Assembly (NCBI GenBank): GCA_002713215.1
Contig: PAVO01000024.1
Coordinates: 1 to 64,000, forward strand
Direction of reading: 5' to 3'
Source of the DNA: Crocinitomicaceae bacterium
Lineage (GTDB): Bacteria; Bacteroidota; Bacteroidia; Flavobacteriales_G; Salibacteraceae
Length of the DNA stretch: 64,000 nt
The notes beneath the pieces are model-generated. The model searched no databases. It worked only from the letters and a program-made list of their open reading frames with translations, and was not told the origin of the DNA. Below, one piece after another: positions 18,181 through 26,230 of the stretch. Both the position numbers and the translations under genes were made by a program. Numbering within the stretch: the stretch's first letter is position 1; each line of letters opens with the position of its first letter.

Positions 18181-19527
18181 TTATTGAGTGAGTTTTCGTT
18201 TTATCTGAGGAGCAATTTCCCTGGAAAATTTGGTCTTAAACGATTCAATTGCCTTAACCCTGGCGCGGTCGTAGCTTAAATCAACTCCCTTTAAATCAAT
18301 TAGTTTTTTAGAATACAGGCGCTCACCTGCTTTGGTCTCTATAGTGGTCTCAACATCCACAAAAGTGGTAAACAGTCCGTTATACTCACCTCCTTCTCTT
18401 GCAACCATTTTAATTGTGCAATACAAATCGGCATTGGATTTTTTACTTTCATACAATAATGAAAAGTTGCTTAATGAAGTCTGTAACGAAGGAAGAATCG
18501 AGATTCCAATTCCAGAAATATCAATGTTAATTTTTGGTGTTTCCACATAAAGAATTCCAGAAGCTTCCGGCAATCTAATTCCCGAACCAAGGGCTTTTTC
18601 AACTTCCCTGGAAATAGAAGCTATTTTTTTAATGTTGGGAACAACCCTTAAATTAACCTCCATTGGTTTACTTCCTTTCATTCCCGATAACGAAGCAATA
18701 CCATTAATATCGGTTACAAATTGATTAGAGCTAATGGTTAATCCACTATTCTGCAATTCAAGGGGTAATCCACTTACAATTTTTCCATTCGACGTGCAAT
18801 TAACGTAAAGTGCCCCATCTGGTAATGCAATGCCATATGGCAACCGGTAACTTAACCTGTTCATACTAACCGATAACTTATCAAAGCTACTCTGCAACTC
18901 AGAAAAAAGATAGTTTCCATAAAAAACTTCCTTCCCCTCTATTACGGTCTTTAAAGGCTCGCTCCAATACTCCTTAATTGCTTCTACGGCCATCAACTTG
19001 TATTTGATTTCCTTAGCTACGTCAACATTTTCAGACTCCCTGGCCTTCACCAACCACGATTTGGAAATTTCAATTTGCTTGTTTTCCAGGCTTTTCTTCC
19101 ATTCCAGGTATTGTGCCTTATTTAATCGATAGTACAAAGCATATTCATCTTTGGTTTCGTAAGAATCAACCAACTCATAGTTTTCCAATTCTACATTCGA
19201 CTCCAATTTAATGCTTTGTACAAAATCCTCTTTATAAGAGTCATTTACCTCGAAAGAATACAAAATGGAATTTGCCTTTACTTTAACCTCAATCTCAGAA
19301 GCCAGATCATCCAGTGCCTTTTTTTTAGCTTGTTCGGCATAATCAGCAGGAAACATTGATTTCGAAATTCGGGAGATACCGATATAATAACTCGAATTAC
19401 GCGGTCTGGACATGAGCCAGGTTGGTACGTTTGAAGTTACACCCTGGTCAACTTCCTGAACGGCTTTCTTGGATGAGCCACACCCCAACAGAAGCGGTAT
19501 TAATAAGAGAACAAAGAAGTATTTCAT
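18181..19527 (-). CDS. LPP20-like lipoprotein
   Basis: A 448-residue lipoprotein. The signal peptide ends with lipobox LLLGC. The region from about 35 to 150 resembles the LPP20 family (PTWL, YYIGIS, AKKKALDDLASEIEVKV, YALYYRLNKAQY). The C-terminal half is beta-rich and unassigned. LPP20-type domains occur in outer-membrane lipoproteins, often beside CsgG-like proteins. That is the case here, since the upstream gene encodes a CsgG-like lipoprotein whose stop overlaps this start by four bases (ATGA). The two products probably act together at the outer membrane. The specific function is unknown. Confidence 0.78.
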   Translation of the reverse strand: MKYFFVLLLIPLLLGCGSSKKAVQEVDQGVTSNVPTWLMSRPRNSSYYIGISRISKSMFPADYAEQAKKKALDDLASEIEVKVKANSILYSFEVNDSYKEDFVQSIKLESNVELENYELVDSYETKDEYALYYRLNKAQYLEWKKSLENKQIEISKSWLVKARESENVDVAKEIKYKLMAVEAIKEYWSEPLKTVIEGKEVFYGNYLFSELQSSFDKLSVSMNRLSYRLPYGIALPDGALYVNCTSNGKIVSGLPLELQNSGLTISSNQFVTDINGIASLSGMKGSKPMEVNLRVVPNIKKIASISREVEKALGSGIRLPEASGILYVETPKINIDISGIGISILPSLQTSLSNFSLLYESKKSNADLYCTIKMVAREGGEYNGLFTTFVDVETTIETKAGERLYSKKLIDLKGVDLSYDRARVKAIESFKTKFSREIAPQIKRKLTQ

Positions 19528-20930
19528 TCCAATGCTTTTTCATACTTGCGGACTTTCCACGCCCAATTTTGAGCAACCTTACGGGCGATTTCCATCTGCA
19601 AATCCTCTTCACTTCTCAACTCCCTGTCTTTTTCATTTAGCAGTCGATCCAGTTTCTGCTTATCTACTAAGCTTCTATTTACTTTATCCTCAGGTGAGTT
19701 ATATTTCGTTGATTTATAATATCCCGGATACAGGTTTTTGCTATCCTTTCCATATACCCCGTATTCCAGGTTATGAATTTCCTTAAACGGATAAGTATGC
19801 GATAAAACCACTTCTCCTGTTTCAGCAGATATCATGGTAAGCTCTATGCTGCATTCAATAACCCTTTCCATAGAATACACGGTGTAGGTTGTTTTTTGAT
19901 ACGACTTCTGGTTATAATAATATCCCTTTTCCTTGTTGTATTGACGTTGCATACTTTCATGAAATGCCTTTTCAGTACGTTTCGTTAATCCCGTTGATGT
20001 GTGTTTATAGTCCAGTATTTTACCCCGAATTAGCATTTTAGCCCCTAGCAATTTGCCCGTTTCAGCTACGGTTTTTTCATCCAGTAATCCCGAGAGGCCT
20101 AATTTCTGTTCATCAAGTACAGCCTGCGTACTTTCACGATCTATGTACACCAGGAAGGGATTCTTTTTTACGCTTCCCGATTGAAGAATTAATCGGTTAA
20201 TCATAGCAGACATGTCATTCAGGCTTTCTTCGCTTTCAATATCCAATACGGCAATGGTTAGCCTTCCTTTTTTAAGCGATTCATTCTTGTAGTAGGAAGC
20301 CTCTTTAAAATTCTCATTCATTTTTATTACCCGAGAAAACAACTTATAAGCTTCGCGGTACCTTCCTGCTTCATAATCGCCTACCGCATCAACGTATAAA
20401 GGCTCCACATCCGAATAGTTCTTTAAAGAAGCTACATCTTTATATGCCGGATCAATTTCAAGTATTTCCTTTAAGTAAATATTAGCCGATTCAAACTTGC
20501 TTTCGTCAATCAACTTACTTGCTTTTTGGTATCTGTCTTCCAAAAACACCTTTTTCGACTCCTCGAAATAATCCCGGTAATAGGGAGCCATTTCCAATTT
20601 TACATAAGGTCTTAAAAGTCTAATGTAGTCTTGTGCTTCCATGTATTTTCTGGTAGCACCTATATAGTCCTCAGCGGTATATAGCTTATAGAACTTCTCC
20701 AACTTAGCATCCAGCAAATTCTGTCCTTCCGACTTCAGCGCAATTCGTGCTTCAATGTTGTTCACATTCTTCTGCACGGCCAAAAGAAAATACTCTACAG
20801 CCTCTTCGGTCATACCAGCCTGCTTTAGCTGATCTCCTTTTTTATAATAGGACTTTGATGAGTTGCACGATACCTGAACTAAGATCAGCGTTAATCCAAC
20901 CAGAGAAATCAATTTTAATTTTCGATTCAT
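19524..20930 (-). CDS. TPR/CsgG-like lipoprotein
   Basis: A 468-residue lipoprotein with lipobox QVSC. Helical TPR-like repeats fill about 25-215 (YYKKGDQLKQAGMTEEAVEYF, AGRYREAYKLFSRVI). A CsgG-like alpha/beta domain follows from about 225, with RLTIAVLDIES, VAETGKLLGAKMLIRGKI and a beta-rich stretch ending in TGEVVLSHTYPF. CsgG-type domains form or regulate outer-membrane assemblies such as curli secretion pores, though many relatives have other roles. The gene is translationally coupled to the LPP20-like lipoprotein downstream. A TACTTTTA element ends six bases before the ATG, suggesting a short leader. Confidence 0.75.
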   Translation of the reverse strand: MNRKLKLISLVGLTLILVQVSCNSSKSYYKKGDQLKQAGMTEEAVEYFLLAVQKNVNNIEARIALKSEGQNLLDAKLEKFYKLYTAEDYIGATRKYMEAQDYIRLLRPYVKLEMAPYYRDYFEESKKVFLEDRYQKASKLIDESKFESANIYLKEILEIDPAYKDVASLKNYSDVEPLYVDAVGDYEAGRYREAYKLFSRVIKMNENFKEASYYKNESLKKGRLTIAVLDIESEESLNDMSAMINRLILQSGSVKKNPFLVYIDRESTQAVLDEQKLGLSGLLDEKTVAETGKLLGAKMLIRGKILDYKHTSTGLTKRTEKAFHESMQRQYNKEKGYYYNQKSYQKTTYTVYSMERVIECSIELTMISAETGEVVLSHTYPFKEIHNLEYGVYGKDSKNLYPGYYKSTKYNSPEDKVNRSLVDKQKLDRLLNEKDRELRSEEDLQMEIARKVAQNWAWKVRKYEKALE

Positions 20931-21029
20931 TGGGCGTAAAAGTAAAACATGCGCTTAACAATTATTTTGCCAGAATGCTAAGATTTGCATTCCATAAATT
21001 AGTTGTCCTAAAATCTCGTCAAAGTATTG

Positions 21030-21434
21030 TTATTCAATAAATAGTTCATCCAACTCCTTAGTGGGTATCCAGCACTCCTTGTATTTTCCATACCAACGGT
21101 ATCTGTTTCTTGCAACATAATCGTATACCGGATCTCTTAAAAAGGTCGGAACCAGCAAAAATATTTCAGCAATTCCCCACAATCCACCCATTGCCTTTAA
21201 AATTCTTAAAACTGCGGTAGACTTAATGTAAACCTGGCCATTATCAACAAACACTATAGAGTCTATTTCACCTGAATTAAGATTGCTTTGCCATAAGATT
21301 TTTTGAGCCATATTGCTTTGTAAACTCGCGTATCGAAACTTACGTTTCTTGTCCCTCTTAATGATAAACTTCACCGAGTTTTCACACAGGTGGCAAACGC
21401 CATCGAACAAAACTAAGTAGCGTGGAGTGTTCAT
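21030..21434 (-). CDS. DCC-family thiol-disulfide oxidoreductase-like protein
   Basis: A 134-residue protein with the DUF393/DCC signature near the N-terminus: LFDGVCHLCENSVKFI, followed by the FRYASLQS segment. The DxxCxxC motif suggests a thioredoxin-like redox site. The family is widespread and thought to have disulfide oxidoreductase activity, without a well-defined substrate. Length is normal. A TACTTTTG -7 element ends five bases before the ATG (21440-21447), which would give an almost leaderless message. It stands alone, convergent with nothing and divergent from rpsP. Confidence 0.88.
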   Translation of the reverse strand: MNTPRYLVLFDGVCHLCENSVKFIIKRDKKRKFRYASLQSNMAQKILWQSNLNSGEIDSIVFVDNGQVYIKSTAVLRILKAMGGLWGIAEIFLLVPTFLRDPVYDYVARNRYRWYGKYKECWIPTKELDELFIE

Positions 21435-21439
21435 TGGTC

Positions 21440-21447
21440 CAAAAGTA
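21440..21447 (-). promoter_or_regulatory. -7 element TACTTTTG before DCC gene
   Basis: Minus-strand TACTTTTG matches the -7 consensus and ends five bases before the DCC-family ATG. No clear TTG is seen at the expected -33 position. Confidence 0.45.
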
Positions 21448-21551
21448 AGCTTCCAGCGTCTTACTATATGATTAATTATTGCAAATAAACAGGTCCATTT
21501 CTGGTTGTAATATTCAACAATTTGACCTTCAAAATCTATTTTAAATTCACC

Positions 21552-21583
21552 TTGTTTATGTAAGGAAAATAATACGATATTTG
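21552..21583 (+). promoter_or_regulatory. Possible rpsP promoter and leader hairpin
   Basis: TTG at 21552-21554 and GATATTTG at 21576-21583 lie 21 bases apart; the -7 box deviates from TAnnTTTG by one base. In the leader, gtggt (21602-21606) and accac (21612-21616) can form a five-base-pair hairpin upstream of the rpsP ATG. A regulatory role for the hairpin is speculative. Confidence 0.35.
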
Positions 21584-21636
21584 CAGCCCGAAATTGTCAA
21601 CGTGGTTTAGTACCACACGGACTTATTAAAATTTAT

Positions 21637-22416
21637 ATGGCAACAAAAATTAGATTACAAAGACACGGAAAGAAGCGCTACGCTTATTATCACATTGTGG
21701 TGGCTGACGCTCGTGCAAAGCGAGATGGACGAAACATTGAGCGTTTAGGTTTTTACAACCCTAACACAAACCCTGCAACTATCGACTTCGATTTCGATCG
21801 GGCTTTACACTGGGTTAAAGTTGGAGCTCAACCTACGGATACAGCTCGTGCGATTTTATCTTACAAAGGTGTAATGCACAAAAATCACCTGGACAAAGGA
21901 GTGCTTAAAGGTGCTTTTTCTCAAGAAGAAGCTGACAAGCGTTTCGAGAAATGGATGAATGAAAAACAAGGAATCATTCAAACTAAAACGGACAAAATTT
22001 CTAAAGCTAGCGCTGATGCTGCTGCAAAAGCATTAGCCGAAGAAAAAGCAAAATCTGACGCTAAAATTGCTGCTACGGAAGCAAAAATAGCTGAAGCACT
22101 TGCTGCTGAAGAAGCTGCTAAAGCTGAGGCTGAAGCAGAAGCAACTGCTAGCGAAGAAGGCGCTGAAGCTACGGAAGAGGCAGCTCCTGCTGCGGAAGCA
22201 ACAGAAGAAACGCCAGTTGCTGAAGTTGTAGAAGAACCTGCGGCTGAAGAAGCTCCTAAGGCAGAAGCTGAAGAGGAAACTAAAGAAGAAGCCCCTGCTG
22301 TAGAGGCTAGCGCCTCTGCTGAAGCTACAGGCGACACGCAGAAAGAAAAGGAAACTCCTGTTGCAGAAGCTAAAGAAGAAACACCCGCTGAAGAAGAAAC
22401 TAAAGCGGCTGAATAG
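21637..22416 (+). CDS. rpsP: 30S ribosomal protein S16 with long acidic Ala/Glu tail
   Basis: A 259-residue S16. The ribosomal core is at residues 1-85 ([34 protein letters not shown]), followed by a helical segment and then about 130 residues made almost only of Ala, Glu, Lys, Thr and Val. S16 is a small-subunit assembly protein that binds 16S rRNA. Typical S16 is 80-100 residues; C-terminal extensions are common in Bacteroidota, but this one is long. It is the first gene of rpsP-rimM-trmN6, with rimM starting six bases after its stop. The long minus-strand ORF opposite the tail is a composition artefact. Confidence 0.97.
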   Translation: MATKIRLQRHGKKRYAYYHIVVADARAKRDGRNIERLGFYNPNTNPATIDFDFDRALHWVKVGAQPTDTARAILSYKGVMHKNHLDKGVLKGAFSQEEADKRFEKWMNEKQGIIQTKTDKISKASADAAAKALAEEKAKSDAKIAATEAKIAEALAAEEAAKAEAEAEATASEEGAEATEEAAPAAEATEETPVAEVVEEPAAEEAPKAEAEEETKEEAPAVEASASAEATGDTQKEKETPVAEAKEETPAEEETKAAE

Positions 22417-22421
22417 CAACA

Positions 22422-22952
22422 ATGAATACAGACGAATGTTACTACCTGGGTTACATCGTCAAAGCACATGGTCTTAAAGGTGCGTTCCAGGTAAAATTGG
22501 ACGTTACAGACCCTCAGGAATATAAAGAACTGGAATCGGTGTTTGTTGAAATTGACAAACAACTGATTCCTTTTTTTTTGGAAAACATTTCCATTCAGCA
22601 AAAAGGACAAGCCAAGGTTCAGTTTGAAGACATAAACTCACAGGAAGAAGCAAGACAATTGGTTGGTAAGCAATTGTTTCTTCCCCTGGATTTACTTCCG
22701 GAATTAACTGGTAACCATTTTTATTACCACGATATACCCGGGTATTTGGTAAAGGACAAGGAGTTTGGCGAAATAGGAAAAATCATTGAAGTTATGGAAG
22801 CTCCCTCTCAGGATCTGCTCGTGATTGATTGTAAAGGAAAAGAAGTGCTTGTACCTATTACCGATGATTCAATTCTAAAGGTGGACCGGACATCCAAAGT
22901 CATTGAGGTGACTACTCCGGATGGCTTAATTGCCATGTATTTAGAAGATTAA
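22422..22952 (+). CDS. rimM: Ribosome maturation factor RimM
   Basis: A 176-residue 16S rRNA-processing protein that binds S19 and helps mature the 30S head. The N-terminal RimM domain begins YYLGYIVKAHGLKGAFQVK, and the C-terminal PRC-barrel includes YYHDIPGYLV, APSQDLLVI and EVLVPITDDSILKVD. Length is normal. It follows rpsP by six bases, the usual rpsP-rimM pairing. The expected next gene in many bacteria, trmD, is not here, and trmN6 follows instead. Confidence 0.97.
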   Translation: MNTDECYYLGYIVKAHGLKGAFQVKLDVTDPQEYKELESVFVEIDKQLIPFFLENISIQQKGQAKVQFEDINSQEEARQLVGKQLFLPLDLLPELTGNHFYYHDIPGYLVKDKEFGEIGKIIEVMEAPSQDLLVIDCKGKEVLVPITDDSILKVDRTSKVIEVTTPDGLIAMYLED

Positions 22953-22961
22953 AACCTCACC

Positions 22962-23678
22962 ATGTCTGAGGCATTCAAATTCAAGCAATTTTCAATAGAT
23001 CAAACCGATGCTCCCTTTAAAGTTGGTACCGACGGAGTTTTACTGGGTTCCTGGTGTGCAAAAAACTCCATTCCCAGGGAAAGGGTATTAGACATTGGAA
23101 CCGGTACCGGCCTAATTTCGTTAATGCTGGCTCAACGTTTTTCAGGTGCCAAAATAGATGCTGTCGAAATTGACACCAATGCTGCCAATGTTGCAAAAAG
23201 GAATATAAATTCAAGCCAATGGGCACAACGAATTTCCCTCGACCCTATTGGGCTTCAAAATTTCCAACCCAAGGACCAATACGACCTAATCACATGTAAT
23301 CCTCCCTATTTTATAGACGCGGAATTATCCGACAACCGATCCAAAAACCTGGCCCGGCACGAAATTCAACTTACTCTAAACGAAGTTTTACAGTTTGCGT
23401 CAGGATACCTTACTAAAAATGGACTGTTGTCTATAATTCTTCCTTATGAAAGAATCTCGCAGATAATAGAAGAATCTGGTAAAGTTGGGCTCTATCCAAG
23501 CCGAATTTGTAAGGTTTTACCTACTCCTACCTCCAAGCCTAAAAGAGTTATGATTGAATTAGGGAAAAGAATGCCCACCTGCTCAGAAGAACAACTAATT
23601 ATTGAAAAGTACGGAAGGCATCAGTATTCGGAAGAATACAAAGCCCTGACTGGTGAGTTCTATCTGGACTTAAAATGA
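22962..23678 (+). CDS. tRNA1(Val) (adenine-N6)-methyltransferase TrmN6-like
   Basis: A 238-residue class I methyltransferase of the YfiC/TrmN6 group, which makes m6A37 in tRNA1(Val). The SAM-binding motif I is VLDIGTGTGLISLML, and the catalytic N6-adenine motif is NPPYF. The N-terminal FKQFSIDQTDAPFKVGTDGVLLG stretch is typical of the family. Length is normal. It starts nine bases after rimM, so it belongs to the rpsP operon. Other YfiC-like enzymes cannot be excluded. Confidence 0.9.
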   Translation: MSEAFKFKQFSIDQTDAPFKVGTDGVLLGSWCAKNSIPRERVLDIGTGTGLISLMLAQRFSGAKIDAVEIDTNAANVAKRNINSSQWAQRISLDPIGLQNFQPKDQYDLITCNPPYFIDAELSDNRSKNLARHEIQLTLNEVLQFASGYLTKNGLLSIILPYERISQIIEESGKVGLYPSRICKVLPTPTSKPKRVMIELGKRMPTCSEEQLIIEKYGRHQYSEEYKALTGEFYLDLK

Positions 23679-23686
23679 GATTACAC

Positions 23687-23715
23687 CGATGTTCGATGTT
23701 CGATGTTCGATGTTC
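23687..23715. repeat. Heptamer tandem repeat (cgatgtt x4)
   Basis: Four perfect head-to-tail copies of cgatgtt followed by one further c, eight bases after the trmN6 stop. There is no coding potential. Such GATGTTC runs are likely replication-slippage products. Confidence 0.9.
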
Positions 23716-23803
23716 AAGAATACCAATCATACCTGAGTTTGGCTGTTAATCAAATCCACTTTCCTTTAATGTAGACAATGCCATGTACTCAACGGGGTTG
23801 TTC

Positions 23804-23811
23804 TAATTTTG
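23804..23811 (+). promoter_or_regulatory. -7 element TAATTTTG before LytS-like kinase
   Basis: TAATTTTG matches TAnnTTTG and ends four bases before the GTG start at 23816. No TTG lies at the standard distance upstream. Confidence 0.45.
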
Positions 23812-23815
23812 ACTG

Positions 23816-24880
23816 GTGAGAAAAAAACAGCTCTATATTGCCAGTCAGCTGATCGGATGGTCGGTTTACTTTCTCATTGCTCTCTTTTTAAATCAAAGTG
23901 CGGGAGTTCCAATCGATGGAATTATCATAGTTGCACATCTTACTCCATTCTTTCTTGGAATTCTTCTCTCCCATGCCTATCGGGAAATTATTATAAGAAA
24001 CAACTGGCTACAGCTAAGTATTATTAAACTAATACCGCGATTTGTTATTGGAAGTTTAATAATGGCTTCCGTATTTGAGTTGCTGTTTGTAGGAGTAATG
24101 CAACTTATCCAGATGATTATTGGTAGCGATATTCTTGTTATTGATATAATTCAGGACATGGTTAGTTGGACCATTCTTTTCATTCTATGGTCAGTCATTT
24201 ACTTTTTTTATCACTTCTTTAAGAATTATAAGGCGGAAGAAATTAAAAACCTGAGATGGGAGGCTACCAAGAATGAAACCGAATTAAACAAGCTTAAGTC
24301 GCAACTAAACCCCCATTTTATGTTCAATTCCATGAATACGATTCGGGCGCTAATTGATGAAAACCCGAAAAAGGCGAAACTTGCGGTGACTCAGCTTTCC
24401 AATATTTTAAGGAGTAACTTATTAATGGGCCAACAAAAACTGATTCCACTTGAAAAGGAAATAAAACTGGTTCGGGACTATCTGGCTGTAGAAAGCTACC
24501 GTTATGAAGAACGTTTGAGCTACAACATTGATGTTCACCCGGAATCCAAAGGAATAATGGTTCCTCCACTTATGATTCAAACGTTGGTTGAAAATGGAAT
24601 TAAGCACGGAATATCCAAACTACCTCTCGGTGGCGAAATAAACTTGTCTACGTCGGTAACGGATAACGAGTTAGAGATAAAAATCATGAACAGTGGGCAA
24701 TACAACAGCAACGCTGTATCTAAGAGCGGATTTGGTATTGCCAATACCAGAGAACGACTAAAAATCCTATACGGTTCCAACGCCGAAATGTCCATTAAAA
24801 ATTACAATGGCAATCAAGTACTAACTGAAGTATATCTTCCAAAATCTCAAGAAAATGAAGTTAAAGACAATAATCGTTGA
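23816..24880 (+). CDS. LytS-type sensor histidine kinase
   Basis: A 354-residue membrane kinase. Four transmembrane segments fill about 8-140, followed by a short coiled coil and the His_kinase/LytS phosphorylation region with the motif LKSQLNPHFMFNSMN. A HATPase domain follows, with N-box VENGIKHG and G-box GFGIANTRERL. The kinase phosphorylates a LytTR regulator in response to an unknown membrane or extracellular cue. The start is GTG at 23816. The downstream LytTR regulator gene overlaps its end by 26 bp, so the two form a classic coupled two-component pair. Confidence 0.93.
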   Translation: MRKKQLYIASQLIGWSVYFLIALFLNQSAGVPIDGIIIVAHLTPFFLGILLSHAYREIIIRNNWLQLSIIKLIPRFVIGSLIMASVFELLFVGVMQLIQMIIGSDILVIDIIQDMVSWTILFILWSVIYFFYHFFKNYKAEEIKNLRWEATKNETELNKLKSQLNPHFMFNSMNTIRALIDENPKKAKLAVTQLSNILRSNLLMGQQKLIPLEKEIKLVRDYLAVESYRYEERLSYNIDVHPESKGIMVPPLMIQTLVENGIKHGISKLPLGGEINLSTSVTDNELEIKIMNSGQYNSNAVSKSGFGIANTRERLKILYGSNAEMSIKNYNGNQVLTEVYLPKSQENEVKDNNR

Positions 24881-25589
24881 TGACGAAAGACTTGCAAGGC
24901 AAGAACTAAAATCACTACTGGCTAATCATAGTCAAATAGAAATAATAGCGGAGTTTGGAGATCCGGAAGAAGCAATCAAAGGCATTACGGAACTAAACCC
25001 TGATTTGCTTTTCCTTGACATTCAAATGCCAGGAAAAACAGGCTTTGAACTATTAGAAGAGCTAGAGCATTCTCCACATGTCATTTTTGTTACCGCATAT
25101 GACGAATTTGCAATTAAAGCATTTGAAGTTAACGCTATGGATTATATCCTCAAACCAGTGGAGGAAGAGCGATTGACGCTGGCATTAAACAACAGCATTA
25201 AGTTTATCGAGGATGAAAAAGAATCAGAAGCCAAACATCAGGACAGCGTTCAATTAACTGGAGACGATCAGGTTTTCATTAAAGATGGAGAAAAGTGCTG
25301 GTTTGTTCACCTGAGGGACGTTCGCTACTTTGAATCGATAGGTAACTATGTAAGGGTATTCTTCAACGGAAATAAGCCACTTATATTGAGGTCTCTTAAC
25401 AACCTGGATAAGCGATTGGACGACAAAGAATTCTTCCGTGCCAATCGAAAACACATCATTAATTTGAAGTGGATCGCGAAAATTGAAACCTGGTTTAACG
25501 GAGGTTTACAAGTAGAATTAAAAGACGGTGAAAAAATTGAAATTTCCCGTCGCCAGGCGGCCAAACTAAAAGATAGAATGAGCTTATAG
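24855..25589 (+). CDS. LytTR-family response regulator
   Basis: A 244-residue regulator. The receiver domain (1-120) has the acidic pair D9/D10, phosphorylated D55 (LLFLDIQMPG), the conserved Lys in YILKPV, and Thr/Ala residues in FVTAYDEFA. A LytTR DNA-binding domain (about 140-244) contains DVRYFESIGNYVRVF, FFRANRKHIINL and a basic C-terminus (ISRRQAAKL). LytTR domains bind direct repeats in promoters. It overlaps the LytS-like kinase gene and is its evident partner. Targets are unknown. Confidence 0.95.
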   Translation: MKLKTIIVDDERLARQELKSLLANHSQIEIIAEFGDPEEAIKGITELNPDLLFLDIQMPGKTGFELLEELEHSPHVIFVTAYDEFAIKAFEVNAMDYILKPVEEERLTLALNNSIKFIEDEKESEAKHQDSVQLTGDDQVFIKDGEKCWFVHLRDVRYFESIGNYVRVFFNGNKPLILRSLNNLDKRLDDKEFFRANRKHIINLKWIAKIETWFNGGLQVELKDGEKIEISRRQAAKLKDRMSL

Positions 25590-25606
25590 GGTGTAGATCG
25601 AAATGC

Positions 25607-25614
25607 TACTTTTG
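25607..25614 (+). promoter_or_regulatory. -7 element TACTTTTG upstream of smpB
   Basis: TACTTTTG matches the Bacteroidota -7 consensus and lies 22 bases before the smpB TTG start. A TTA (25584-25586), rather than TTG, sits 20 bases upstream. Confidence 0.5.
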
Positions 25615-25636
25615 GCAAAAAGTAAAACACCCTGTT

Positions 25637-26101
25637 TTGGCAAGCAAACGATTTGCAAACGACATAAGAATCAAAAATAAAAGGGCTCGGTTCGAGTACC
25701 AGTTATTTGATCAATATATAGCTGGTATTCAACTAGAAGGTACCGAGATTAAGTCTATTCGAGAGGGTAAGGCAAACATCAATGATTCGTTTGTATCGGA
25801 GAGGAATGGTGAAATGTTTGTTAGAAACATGTACATCGCCGAATACGATCAGGGAACCCATAACAACCATGAACCAAGAAGAGATCGCCGATTGTTGTTG
25901 AATAAAAGGGAAATCAAAAAAATAACCAAACATCTAATTCTTAAAGGTCAGTCTGCTATACCAACTTTGTTATTCATCAATGAAAAAGGATTGGCAAAAC
26001 TTGAATTTTATACGGCGCAAGGAAAAAAATTGCACGACAAAAGAGAAGACATTAAGAAACGAGATGTAGAGCGAAACCTCAGCCGGAACAACGATTACTA
26101 G
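25637..26101 (+). CDS. smpB: SsrA-binding protein SmpB
   Basis: A 154-residue tmRNA-binding protein needed for trans-translation, the rescue of stalled ribosomes. Conserved stretches include NKRARFEYQLFDQYIAGIQL, GTEIKSIREGKANINDSF and the basic C-terminal tail KKLHDKREDIKKRDVERNL, which enters the mRNA channel. Length is normal. It starts with TTG at 25637. The tmRNA gene (ssrA) was not found in the window. Confidence 0.97.
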   Translation: MASKRFANDIRIKNKRARFEYQLFDQYIAGIQLEGTEIKSIREGKANINDSFVSERNGEMFVRNMYIAEYDQGTHNNHEPRRDRRLLLNKREIKKITKHLILKGQSAIPTLLFINEKGLAKLEFYTAQGKKLHDKREDIKKRDVERNLSRNNDY

Positions 26102-26163
26102 CATTTCTTTTCACTCCATCAACTGCTAAAATTAAGCTGTTATTAAACTTTCTCGTGCTTTCT

Positions 26164-26193
26164 TTGCCCGAGTAGTTCACTTGTTTATATTTG
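26164..26193 (+). promoter_or_regulatory. Consensus promoter TTG-N19-TATATTTG
   Basis: TTG at 26164-26166 and TATATTTG at 26186-26193 are spaced by 19 bases, a full match to the Bacteroidota consensus. It drives the large ABC protein gene, leaving a leader of about 35 bases. Confidence 0.75.
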
Positions 26194-26230
26194 ATTGCGC
26201 TAAAAAAAGTGGCCACCCCGACTTAAAAGA

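Noticed and set aside
21978-22610. 210-residue Ser/Ala-rich ORF on the minus strand
   Set aside because: It is the complement of the Ala/Glu-rich S16 tail (repetitive composition keeps the frame open), continuing into rimM.
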